Source: CAYTZH01 sp964442285
GTDB lineage: Bacteria; Myxococcota_A; UBA9160; JAFDET01
Reading direction: 5' to 3'
DNA length: 25,063 nucleotides
Assembly: GCA_964442285.1 (NCBI GenBank)
Contig: CAYTZH010000054.1
Span: forward strand, 1 to 25,063
In this document: one piece after another, positions 8,962 through 15,984 of the stretch
How the letters are laid out: the number at the start of each line of letters is the position of its first letter
Position numbering within the stretch: the first letter of the stretch is position 1
The notes under the pieces: generated by a model
The model's database searches: none
What the model was told of the DNA's origin: nothing
What the model saw: only the letters and a program-made list of their open reading frames with translations
Translations under genes and position numbers: made by a program

Positions 8962-10101
8962 ATGGACTTCCAGCTCAGCGACGAGCAGCTCGCCCTCCAG
9001 GAGACGGCGCGGCGCTTCGCCCAGGCGGAGATCGCGCCGGTCGCCGCCGACTACGACCAGAGCGGCGAGTTCCCCTACGAGATCATCAAGAAGGCCTGGG
9101 AGCTCGGCCTCTCCAGCACCTGCATCCCGGCGGAGCACGGCGGCGTCGGGCTCTCGGTCGTCGACAGCTGCCTGCTCACCGAGGAGCTCGCCTGGGGCTG
9201 CTCGGGCTTCGGCACTTCGATCATGTGCAACGACCTGGGGCTGCTTCCCATCGTGATCGCCGGCAGCGACCCCCAGAAGAAGGAGTGGCTCGGCGCCTGC
9301 GCCTCCGACTTCAAGCTCGTCTCCTTCTGCCTCTCCGAGCCCGCCGCCGGCTCCGACGTCGCGGGCCTCCAGCTCAAGGCCGAGAAGGACGGCGAGGACT
9401 ACGTCCTGAACGGCACCAAGTGCTGGATCACCAACGGCGGCGTGGCCGACCTCTACACGGTCTTCGCCACCCTCGATCCGAGCAGCCGCCACAAGGGGAT
9501 CTGCGCCTTCATCGTCCCGAGCGACGCGCCGGGCGTCACCCAGGGCAAGAAGGAGGACAAAATGGGTCAGCGGGCCAGCGACACCCGCGTGATCCACTTC
9601 GACAACGTCCGGGTCCCGGCCGCCCAGCGCCTGGGCAAGGAGGGCGAGGGCTTCAAGATCGCCATGAAGACCCTGGACAAGTCGCGGCCGCCGATCGGGG
9701 CCCTGGCCACCGGCATCGCCCGCCGCGCGCTGGACGAATCGATCGCCTACGCCAAGGAGCGCAAGGCCTTCGGCTTCCCCATCGCGGGCTTCCAGGCGGT
9801 GCAGTTCATGCTGGCGGACATGGCCAAGGACGTGGAGGCGGGGCGCCTGCTTACCCTCCAGAGCGCCTGGGCCGTGGACCAGGGGCTGCGGGCGTCCAAG
9901 CTCTCGTCGTTCGCCAAGTGCTTCGCCACCGACACCGCCATGCGCGTCGCCACCGACGCGGTCCAGATCTTCGGGGGCAACGGCTACACGAAGGAGTACC
10001 CGGTCGAGAAGCTGATGCGGGACGCCAAGCTGATGCAGATCTACGAGGGGACCAACCAGATCCAGCGTCTGGTGATCGCTCGCGAGCTTCTGAAGGAGTA
10101 G
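8962..10101 (+). CDS. Acyl-CoA dehydrogenase
   Basis: An FAD flavoenzyme that introduces the alpha-beta double bond into acyl-CoA esters in the cytoplasm. The 379-aa length is typical of soluble family members. The N-terminus MDFQLSDEQLALQETARRFA is characteristic. The FAD/substrate motif SEPAAGSDVAGL and NGTKCWITNGG occur mid-protein, then the R-x-x-F-G-x-P-I region (RKAFGFPIAGFQAVQ), DAVQIFGGNGYTKEYPVEKLMRDAK, and the catalytic Glu362 in IYEGTNQIQ. That Glu position matches short/medium-chain enzymes rather than isovaleryl-type ones. The ATG at 8962 was preferred over an upstream ATG at 8884 because it gives the family N-terminus. Chain length and substrate cannot be told. The IclR gene upstream may regulate it. 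Confidence 0.95.
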   Translation: MDFQLSDEQLALQETARRFAQAEIAPVAADYDQSGEFPYEIIKKAWELGLSSTCIPAEHGGVGLSVVDSCLLTEELAWGCSGFGTSIMCNDLGLLPIVIAGSDPQKKEWLGACASDFKLVSFCLSEPAAGSDVAGLQLKAEKDGEDYVLNGTKCWITNGGVADLYTVFATLDPSSRHKGICAFIVPSDAPGVTQGKKEDKMGQRASDTRVIHFDNVRVPAAQRLGKEGEGFKIAMKTLDKSRPPIGALATGIARRALDESIAYAKERKAFGFPIAGFQAVQFMLADMAKDVEAGRLLTLQSAWAVDQGLRASKLSSFAKCFATDTAMRVATDAVQIFGGNGYTKEYPVEKLMRDAKLMQIYEGTNQIQRLVIARELLKE

Positions 10102-10187
10102 TCCGCAGGCTCCGGAGGGGCGACGCTTGGGCCTCAACGGCGCGGAATCCCAAAGGGAATCGCCTTCGGCGGCCCCTGGGGCGATCT

Positions 10188-10193
10188 GATACT
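10188..10193 (+). promoter_or_regulatory. -10-like element of the malic enzyme gene
   Basis: GATACT stands 129 nt before the GTG start, implying a long 5' leader that would contain two stem-loops. No clear -35 is visible. Confidence 0.35.
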
Positions 10194-10205
10194 CTCCGCC
10201 GTCCA

Positions 10206-10245
10206 CCGCTGTAGCGGGGCGACCGGGCGCGGCCCGCGCCCGGTC
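10206..10245 (+). promoter_or_regulatory. Two stem-loops in the malic enzyme leader
   Basis: A small stem CCGCT/AGCGG (10206-10217) is followed by a strong perfect 10-bp stem GACCGGGCGC / GCGCCCGGTC with a 5-nt GGCCC loop (10221-10245). It could terminate readthrough from the acyl-CoA dehydrogenase gene or act as a structured leader or attenuator for malic enzyme. No known riboswitch class is recognised. Confidence 0.45.
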
Positions 10246-10322
10246 CTCCGACCGCCCGGGAGAGCCCCGGAGCCGGGCTCAGGGACCGTCGGAAGCTGCA
10301 GAGACCACCGCAGAGGCCCGCT

Positions 10323-11612
10323 GTGCACATCACGAGGGAACAGGCCCTGGCCTACCACGCCGACGGCCGACCCGGAAAGCTGAAGGTCGTCCCGACCAAG
10401 CCCACCGTCACCCAGGAAGACCTCTCCCTGGCCTACTCCCCCGGGGTCGCCGAGCCGTGTCGCGAGATCGCGCGCGACCGCGACCTGGCTTTCCGCTACA
10501 CGGCCCGGGGCAACCTGGTGGCGGTGGTCACCAACGGCACCGCGGTGCTCGGCCTCGGCAACATCGGCGCGCTCGCCGGCAAGCCCGTGATGGAGGGCAA
10601 GGCCGTGCTCTTCAAGCGCTTCGCCGACATCGACGTGTTCGACATCGAGGTCGACAGCGAGGACCCGGACGACGTGGTGCGGGTCTGCGAGCTGATGGCG
10701 CCCACCTTCGGCGGCATCAACCTGGAAGACATCCGCGCGCCGGAGTGCTTCGAGATCGAGCGCCGGCTCCAGGAGCGGCTCGACATCCCCATCTTCCACG
10801 ACGATCAGCACGGCACCGCGATCATCTCCGGCGCCGCCCTGCTCAACGCCCTGGAGATCACCGGCCGCGACATCGCCGACGTGCGCGTCGTGTTCTCCGG
10901 CGCCGGCGCCTCGGGGATTGCCTGCGCGCGCTTCTACCGCGACCTCGGCGTGCCGACCGAGCACATCCTGATGGTCGACAGTCGCGGCGTGATCCACCGC
11001 GACCGCCCGGAGGGCATGAACCCCTACAAGGCGGAGTTCGCGACGCCCCACCGCGAGCGCACCCTGGCCGACGCCCTGCGCGGCGCCGACGTCTTCGTGG
11101 GCGTCTCCTCCGCGGGCCTCGTGACGGCGGACATGGTCCGCTCCATGGCGCCCAAGCCCATCATCTTCGCCATGGCCAACCCGGATCCGGAGATCTCGCC
11201 CGACGAGGTGGCCCAGGTGCGGGACGACGCCATCATGGCCACCGGGCGCTCCGACTACCCGAACCAGGTGAACAACGTCCTGGGCTTCCCCTTCATCTTC
11301 CGGGGCGCCCTCGACGTGCGCGCGCGCAAGATCGACGAGGCCATGAAAAAGGCGGCCACCCAGGCGCTCGCCGAGCTCGCCCGCCGCGGCGAGGCGATCC
11401 CCGAGGTCGTGCGCAACGCCTACCCGGACGACCGCTTCGACTTCGGACCCGACTACATCATTCCCAAGCCGTTCGACCCGCGGGTGTTGCTCTACGTGGC
11501 GCCTGCCGTCGCCGCGGCCGCCATGGAGAGCGGCGTTGCCCGCCAGCAGGTGGACCTGGCCGAGTACGGGCGCAGGCTCGTGCACACGGTCGGAGACCTG
11601 GCCAACCTCTGA
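10323..11612 (+). CDS. NAD(P)-dependent malic enzyme, short form
   Basis: Oxidatively decarboxylates malate to pyruvate and CO2, yielding NAD(P)H. It is 429 aa and resembles the N-terminal catalytic half of MaeB without the phosphotransacetylase-like tail. Visible motifs: the catalytic Tyr38 in AYSPGVAEP, VLGLGNIGALAGKPVMEGKAVLFKRFADID with Lys93, metal ligands in LEDIRAPECFEIE (Glu135, Asp136) and HDDQHGTAI (Asp160/161), the Rossmann glycines FSGAGASG, and MANPDPEI. The start is GTG at 10323 after an AGAGG Shine-Dalgarno-like run; the N-terminus MHITREQALAYHADGRPGKL fits the family. It can supply pyruvate and NADPH. Cofactor preference cannot be decided by eye. Confidence 0.94.
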   Translation: MHITREQALAYHADGRPGKLKVVPTKPTVTQEDLSLAYSPGVAEPCREIARDRDLAFRYTARGNLVAVVTNGTAVLGLGNIGALAGKPVMEGKAVLFKRFADIDVFDIEVDSEDPDDVVRVCELMAPTFGGINLEDIRAPECFEIERRLQERLDIPIFHDDQHGTAIISGAALLNALEITGRDIADVRVVFSGAGASGIACARFYRDLGVPTEHILMVDSRGVIHRDRPEGMNPYKAEFATPHRERTLADALRGADVFVGVSSAGLVTADMVRSMAPKPIIFAMANPDPEISPDEVAQVRDDAIMATGRSDYPNQVNNVLGFPFIFRGALDVRARKIDEAMKKAATQALAELARRGEAIPEVVRNAYPDDRFDFGPDYIIPKPFDPRVLLYVAPAVAAAAMESGVARQQVDLAEYGRRLVHTVGDLANL

Positions 11613-11613
11613 G

Positions 11614-11626
11614 CCCGCCAAGCGGG
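11614..11626 (+). terminator. Small hairpin after the malic enzyme gene
   Basis: CCCGC/GCGGG with a CAA loop, one nucleotide past the stop codon, without a U-tract. Weak evidence for termination before the independent accC promoter-like element. Confidence 0.3.
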
Positions 11627-11652
11627 AACGGAAACCCGACCGGGAAGCGCGG

Positions 11653-11658
11653 TAGCAT
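11653..11658 (+). promoter_or_regulatory. -10-like element for a leaderless accC transcript
   Basis: TAGCAT ends 6 nt before the GTG start codon, the same geometry as TAGCTT before lspA. Only CCCCCT separates it from the start and no Shine-Dalgarno sequence is present, so a leaderless mRNA is likely. Confidence 0.45.
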
Positions 11659-11664
11659 CCCCCT

Positions 11665-13455
11665 GTGAGCCTGTTCGAGAAGGTCCTGATCGCCAATCGG
11701 GGAGAGATCGCGGTCCGGGTCATCCGCGCCTGCCGTGAGCTCGGCGTCAAGGCTGTGGCCGTCTACTCCGACGTCGACCGCGGCGCGCTGCACGTGCGCA
11801 TGGCGGACGAGGCCTATCCCTGCGGAGGCGCCGCCGCCCGCGAGTCCTACCTCGTCGGCGAGCGGATCCTGGAGATCGCCAGGCGGAGCGGCGCCGAGGC
11901 CATCCACCCGGGCTACGGCTTCCTGTCGGAGAACGGCGCCTTCGCCGAGCGCTGCGAGCGGGAGGGCGTGGTCTTCATCGGCCCCCGGGCCGAGGTGATG
12001 CGCCAGATGGGCGACAAGGTCACCGCCCGGCAGACCATGGAACGCGCGGGCGTGCCGATCGTGCCCGGCACCAGCGAGCGCATGACCGACGAGGAGGCGG
12101 CGGCCTGGATCCGCGACGTCGGCCCGCCGGTGATGGTGAAGGCCAGCGCGGGCGGTGGCGGCAAGGGCATGCGCCTGGTGCGTCGGGAGAGCGACATCGA
12201 GCAGGCCCTGGCCCGGGCCCGCAGCGAGGCCAGCTCGGCCTTCGGCGACGAGGGCCTCTACGTGGAGAAGTTCGTCGAGGAGCCGCGCCACATCGAGGTG
12301 CAGGTGCTCGCCGACGGACACGGCAACGTGATCCACCTCGGCGAGCGCGAGTGCTCGGTGCAGCGCCGCCACCAGAAGGTGATCGAGGAGGCCCCGGGCA
12401 ACGGCATCACCCCCGAGGTGCGGGCGCAGATGGGCGCGGCGGCCGTCGCCGCGGCCCGGGCCGTCGGCTACCGGGGCGCGGGCACCGTCGAGTTCCTGAT
12501 GGGAGCCGACGGCCGGTTCTACTTCCTCGAGATGAACACCCGGGTGCAGGTGGAGCACGCCATCACCGAGGCCATCACGGGTGTGGACATCGTGAAGCTG
12601 ATGATCCGCGGGGCCGCGGGTGAGGAGCTGCCCCTCCGGCAGTCGGACGTGGCCCTGCGCGGCCACGCCATCGAGGCGCGCATCTACGCCGAGGATCCAG
12701 AGAAACGCTTCCTGCCCTCGCCCGGGCAGATCCGGGTCTACCGGCCCGCCGGCGGCATCGGCGTCCGCGTCGACAGTGGCGTCTACCAGGGCGCCACGGT
12801 GACGCCCCACTACGACCCCATGGTGGCGAAGCTCATCACCTGGGGCGCCGACCGGCCCGAGGCCATCGACCGCATGCGCCGGGCGCTCGCGGAGTTCGTG
12901 GTCAAGGGCATCAAGACCTCGATCCCCTTCCACCGCAAGGTCATGGCGCACCCGGTGTTCCTGAAGGGCCAGTACGATACGGGCTTCGTCGACGACTACA
13001 TGGGCGGCGGCCCGGGCGAGCCCGAGCCGCCCGGCGAGGAGCAGCGGGTGGCGTGGGCGCTGGCCGCCATCGCCGCCGGCAAGCGCGACGAGGCCCGCAA
13101 CCGCCGGTCGGCGCAGCCCGATGCGGGGCAGCCCGCGATCCACTACCTCGTCGGCGAGAAGAAGGGCGAGAAGCGGGTGGTCGGCCTGCAGCAGGTCGGC
13201 GAGCACCTCTTCGAGGTGACCAGCGACGGCTGGACCGTCCGCTTCGACGCCGTCGAGAGCGGGCGTACCCTCTACTCCGTCATCGAGGCGGGCCGCCAGT
13301 GGGAGGTCGCAGTGGACGAGAAGCGCGGGAACGGCTTCGACGTGCTCGTCGCGGGGCGGCTCTTCCACCTGGAGGCCGAGCGGAGCCAGCGCCCGGACCG
13401 GACCGCCGAGGCCACGACGGGCGGTGCCCAGACCGCCGCCGCCGACGAGGTCTGA
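11665..13455 (+). CDS. accC: Acyl-CoA carboxylase biotin carboxylase subunit lacking a BCCP domain
   Basis: ATP-dependent carboxylation of biotin for an acyl-CoA carboxylase. It is 596 aa. Residues 1-450 are a complete biotin carboxylase: LIANRGEIAVRVIRA, HPGYGFLSEN, ATP-binding Lys159 and KASAGGGGKGMR, RRHQKVIEEAP, and catalytic EMNTRVQVEH (289-298). Residues from about 455 (HYLVGEKKGEKRV onward) look like the BT-type linker of propionyl- or methylcrotonyl-CoA carboxylase alpha chains. The protein ends without the A/V-M-K-M biotinylation motif. The carrier must therefore be encoded elsewhere; the next gene is a nucleoside hydrolase. The start is GTG at 11665. The family is certain; the exact acyl substrate is unknown, and pccA-like is possible. 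Confidence 0.93.
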   Translation: MSLFEKVLIANRGEIAVRVIRACRELGVKAVAVYSDVDRGALHVRMADEAYPCGGAAARESYLVGERILEIARRSGAEAIHPGYGFLSENGAFAERCEREGVVFIGPRAEVMRQMGDKVTARQTMERAGVPIVPGTSERMTDEEAAAWIRDVGPPVMVKASAGGGGKGMRLVRRESDIEQALARARSEASSAFGDEGLYVEKFVEEPRHIEVQVLADGHGNVIHLGERECSVQRRHQKVIEEAPGNGITPEVRAQMGAAAVAAARAVGYRGAGTVEFLMGADGRFYFLEMNTRVQVEHAITEAITGVDIVKLMIRGAAGEELPLRQSDVALRGHAIEARIYAEDPEKRFLPSPGQIRVYRPAGGIGVRVDSGVYQGATVTPHYDPMVAKLITWGADRPEAIDRMRRALAEFVVKGIKTSIPFHRKVMAHPVFLKGQYDTGFVDDYMGGGPGEPEPPGEEQRVAWALAAIAAGKRDEARNRRSAQPDAGQPAIHYLVGEKKGEKRVVGLQQVGEHLFEVTSDGWTVRFDAVESGRTLYSVIEAGRQWEVAVDEKRGNGFDVLVAGRLFHLEAERSQRPDRTAEATTGGAQTAAADEV

Positions 13456-13460
13456 GGCCC

Positions 13461-14405
13461 TTGCGCCGCCCGATCCTGCTCGACACGGACATCGGCAGCG
13501 ACGTCGACGACGCCCTGGCCCTGGGCCTGGTGCTGGCCTGCCCGGAGAGCCTCGAGCTGGTCGCCGTGACCACCGTGGCGCGCGACGTGGTCCTGCGGGC
13601 GCGCCTGGCGGCCGGACTGCTGCGCCTGGCCGGCCGCTCCGGCGTCGACGTGTGCGCCGGCGAGGCCGAGGCTCTCCTGCGTCCCGAGCGCTTCGGCTGG
13701 TTCCGCCACGAGGAGGCCATGCTGGCCCTGGGGCCCGAGGCGCCGGTCTCGGAGGAGCCGGCGCCGGAGCGGATCGTGCGCGCCGCCCGGGAGGTGCCCG
13801 GGCTCGAGCTCGTGATGATCGGTCCCATGACCAACCTCGCCCGGGCCCTGGCGCTGGATCCACAGCTCCCGCAGCGGGTGGCGGGCGTGACGATCATGGG
13901 CGGCCACATCCGCCAGGTCCGGATCGGCGACTTCGTGTGCGCTCCGGGGATCGACTACAACCTCTGCTCGGATCCCGAGGCCAGCGTCAGCGTGCTCGGG
14001 GCCGGCTTCCGCACCACCCTGGTCACCGCCGACGTCACCCTGCAGACCTGGCTGCGCCGGGACGACCTGCCGCGCCTCGAGGCCGCGGGCCCGCTCGGAC
14101 GCTCCCTGGCGGAGCAGGTCCGCATCTGGGAGCCGGTCCAGCGGGAGCTCTTCACGGGCCTCGGCGGCCAGGTGGCCGAGGAGAACGCGGCCTACCTCCA
14201 CGATCCGCTGACGGTCTGGGCGCTCGTCGACCCGTCGCCCCTGTGCTGGGAGACCCTGCGCGTGGTGCCCACCCTCGAGTCGGGCGTGCTGCGCACCCTG
14301 GAGGTGGATCCGGGCCTCGGGATCGGCGCCGAGATGCGGGTGGCGACCGGCGTCGATGCCGCCGCCGCGGCCAGCGCCATCACCGAGCGCCTGGTGCGCC
14401 GCTAG
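13461..14405 (+). CDS. Nucleoside hydrolase (IUNH family)
   Basis: Hydrolyses the N-glycosidic bond of ribonucleosides for purine/pyrimidine salvage. The protein is 314 aa, typical of the family. The calcium/ribose-binding N-terminus is DTDIGSDVDDALAL (8-21), a variant of the usual DTDPGxDD with two extra residues. Further motifs are GPMTNLARAL, VTIMGGHI, the DYNLCSDPEA metal/ribose motif and the HDPLTVWALVDP block carrying the family His. The start is TTG at 13461, 5 nt after the accC stop, with GAGG at 13454-13457. Its TAG stop overlaps the convergent tatC stop in a shared CTAG. Nucleoside specificity cannot be read by eye. Confidence 0.88.
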   Translation: MRRPILLDTDIGSDVDDALALGLVLACPESLELVAVTTVARDVVLRARLAAGLLRLAGRSGVDVCAGEAEALLRPERFGWFRHEEAMLALGPEAPVSEEPAPERIVRAAREVPGLELVMIGPMTNLARALALDPQLPQRVAGVTIMGGHIRQVRIGDFVCAPGIDYNLCSDPEASVSVLGAGFRTTLVTADVTLQTWLRRDDLPRLEAAGPLGRSLAEQVRIWEPVQRELFTGLGGQVAEENAAYLHDPLTVWALVDPSPLCWETLRVVPTLESGVLRTLEVDPGLGIGAEMRVATGVDAAAAASAITERLVRR

Positions 14406-15157
14406 CTCTCCTCGAGGGCGCTGCCGCCCTCGGCCCGGGAGCGGGCGCCGCCGAACAGCCAGGCGACCCCCACGCCCACGAAGTAGAGCAGGACCAGGGG
14501 ACCGGCCAGGAAGAGCTGGCTCACCACGTCGGCGGGTGTGAGGATCGCGCCCGCCACGAAGCAGAGCAGGACCGCGTAGCCGCTCCAGGACAGCAGCTGG
14601 CGGGCGGTCACGATCCCGGCCAGCGAGAGGAACACGATCAGCACGGGCAGCTCGAAGGCGACGCCGAAGGCCAGGAAGAGGCGCGTGGTGAGGGCGAAGA
14701 CCTCGCGCATGGTCCAGGCGGAGACCACGAACTCGCTCTCGAAGCGCTGGAAGAAGGCGAACATCTCCGGAAACACGATCCGGTGTCCGAAGGCGCAGCC
14801 CACGAGGAACAGCAGCGTGGAGGTGACCACGAAGGGGAGCGCCACGCGCTTCTCGGCGTCGTAGAGGCCCGGCGCGATGAAGGCCCAGCACTGCCAGAAG
14901 ACGACCGGCACCGCGATCACGAAGCCCGCCAGCAGGGCGCTCTTCACGTAGGTGAAGAAGATCTCCGCCGGAGCGATGGCCTGGAGCTGGCCGCCTTGGG
15001 GCTCGAGCGCCTCGAGGGCCGGGAGCAGCAGGAAGCCGAAGATCTCCTCGCGGAAGCTCCAGGCGCCCACGGCGCACACGCCCCAGGCGATGAGGATCTT
15101 GGCGATCCGCGCGCGGAGCTCGGCGAGGTGGTCGGTGAGGGGGAGGGGCTGGTCCAC
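14402..15157 (-). CDS. tatC: Twin-arginine translocase subunit TatC
   Basis: Multi-spanning receptor of the Tat pathway that binds RR signal peptides of folded proteins at the inner membrane. It is 251 aa with six predicted membrane segments. The conserved N-terminal HLAELRARI (10-18) forms part of the signal-peptide site; other family blocks are PAEIFFTYVKSALLAGFVIAVPVVFWQCWAFIAPGLYDAEKR, the GHRIVFPEMFAFF region and ILTPADVVSQLFLAGPLVLLYFVGV. The start is GTG at 15157, 9 nt downstream of the tatB stop and preceded by a GGGG-rich Shine-Dalgarno-like run. It ends in a CTAG shared with the convergent nucleoside hydrolase gene. Confidence 0.96.
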   Translation of the reverse strand: MDQPLPLTDHLAELRARIAKILIAWGVCAVGAWSFREEIFGFLLLPALEALEPQGGQLQAIAPAEIFFTYVKSALLAGFVIAVPVVFWQCWAFIAPGLYDAEKRVALPFVVTSTLLFLVGCAFGHRIVFPEMFAFFQRFESEFVVSAWTMREVFALTTRLFLAFGVAFELPVLIVFLSLAGIVTARQLLSWSGYAVLLCFVAGAILTPADVVSQLFLAGPLVLLYFVGVGVAWLFGGARSRAEGGSALEES

Positions 15158-15166
15158 GGACCACCC

Positions 15167-15526
15167 CTATGAGCTTCGCTCGCCGGCCGCGCCTTCGCTT
15201 CGCCCGGCGCTGGCTCGCTGCGCGCCGGCCTCCGGCAGGCTTGCGGCGTTGCTTGCGGATTCGCCCTCGGCGGGGTCGGCAGCGGGCGCGGCGTCGGAGC
15301 TCCCGGCGGCGACCTCGGGGGGCTTCTCCTCCGGGGCGGCCTCCGGCTTCGGCGGTGTGGGGGGCTCGGTGACGTCCAGGTGGTGGCGCAGCTCGTTGGA
15401 GGCGCGCCGGAACTCGGCGAAGCCCTTGCCGAGGGAGCGCGCGAGCTCCGGCAGCTTGCGCGGCCCGAACACCAGCAGGGCGATCACCAGGATCACCAGC
15501 AGCTCCTGGAACCCGATTCCGAACAT
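15167..15526 (-). CDS. tatB: Twin-arginine translocase subunit, TatB-like
   Basis: A 119-aa single-span Tat subunit. It starts MFGIGFQELLVILVIALLVFGPRKLPELARSLGKGFAEFRRASNEL: a short N-terminus, one membrane helix, the FGPRKLPE hinge and an amphipathic helix. Glu8 in the membrane helix is typical of TatB. No second TatA-type gene is adjacent, so TatA is encoded elsewhere or this protein serves both roles. The tail after residue 55 is Pro/Ala/Glu-rich and is encoded in part by a short dispersed repeat. The ATG at 15526 gives the family start; the frame is open upstream to 15832 but has no recognisable content there. A TAGATT -10-like element lies 25 nt upstream. Confidence 0.92.
   Translation of the reverse strand: MFGIGFQELLVILVIALLVFGPRKLPELARSLGKGFAEFRRASNELRHHLDVTEPPTPPKPEAAPEEKPPEVAAGSSDAAPAADPAEGESASNAASLPEAGAQRASAGRSEGAAGERSS
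15171..15225 (-). repeat. Dispersed repeat forming the tatB 3' end
   Basis: On the minus strand GCGCGCAGCGAGCC (15225-15212) and GCCGGCGAGCGAAGC (15187-15173) match the blocks at 8790-8818, with the second block differing by one base. Here they lie 24 nt apart and encode the last residues of TatB, so the repeat has been taken into the reading frame. Confidence 0.45.
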
Positions 15527-15551
15527 GAGGAGGGATCCCCTTCGAGCCCTC

Positions 15552-15557
15552 AATCTA
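15552..15557 (-). promoter_or_regulatory. -10-like element for tatB-tatC
   Basis: TAGATT on the minus strand in the 44-nt gap between the PilZ-like gene and tatB. It fits the TAGNNT pattern of other starts here and would give a leader of about 19 nt. Confidence 0.35.
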
Positions 15558-15570
15558 GCTCGGGGAGGGT

Positions 15571-15984
15571 CTAGGCGCTCCGCACCAGGGTCAGGGGCGG
15601 CACCCGCCGGATTCCGGCCCGCTCCGCGCGCTGGCCCAGGAGCTCGAGGCCGGCCAGCACCGTGCCTCCCTCGCTGGGACGGCACCAGGCCACCCGGGCC
15701 AGCAGGTCGAGCGCCGGCCGGCCGTCGATGTCGCGCAGGACGACCCGCAGCAGGGCGTCGAGCCGAAGCTCCGCCGCCACTTCCAGGACGGCTCCCGCCG
15801 CGCTCAGCTCGCGCGTGAATCCCACCCGCCATCCCTGGCCCGGCAGGGTCCGGGGATAGGGGCAGTACTCCACCACGCGGCTGCCGACCCCGTCCGCCTC
15901 CCGGCGGACGGGGTCGGGGCGGGCTCCGTCGCTCCCGTTCGCCCCCCTACGAACCGGGAGACGACGCAGCGCCGCGGTCGTCAC
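15571..15984 (-). CDS. PilZ-like domain protein
   Basis: A 137-aa soluble protein starting at GTG 15984. The core GFTRELSAAGAVLEVAAEL ... ARVAWCRPSEGGTVLAGLELLG follows the PilZ pattern: a beta-strand, an S-x-x-G turn, and the VAW strand before G-x-x-L. The first c-di-GMP-binding motif (RxxxR) is only loosely represented by RREADGVGSR, and the D/NxSxxG motif reads ELSAAG, with Glu in the Asp position, so c-di-GMP binding is uncertain. Its GTG overlaps the HD-GYP gene stop as GTGA, so the two are translationally coupled. A c-di-GMP effector coupled to a c-di-GMP phosphodiesterase is a sensible pairing. Alternatively it is a degenerate PilZ protein with a purely protein-binding role. Confidence 0.7.
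   Translation of the reverse strand: MTTAALRRLPVRRGANGSDGARPDPVRREADGVGSRVVEYCPYPRTLPGQGWRVGFTRELSAAGAVLEVAAELRLDALLRVVLRDIDGRPALDLLARVAWCRPSEGGTVLAGLELLGQRAERAGIRRVPPLTLVRSA

Noticed and set aside
8851..10206. Long minus-strand frame opposite the acyl-CoA dehydrogenase gene
   Set aside because: Shadow frame of a clear acyl-CoA dehydrogenase; low-complexity translation without motifs.
11458..13863. 800-codon minus-strand frame opposite malic enzyme, accC and the nucleoside hydrolase gene
   Set aside because: It spans three well supported plus-strand genes and has no domain similarity.
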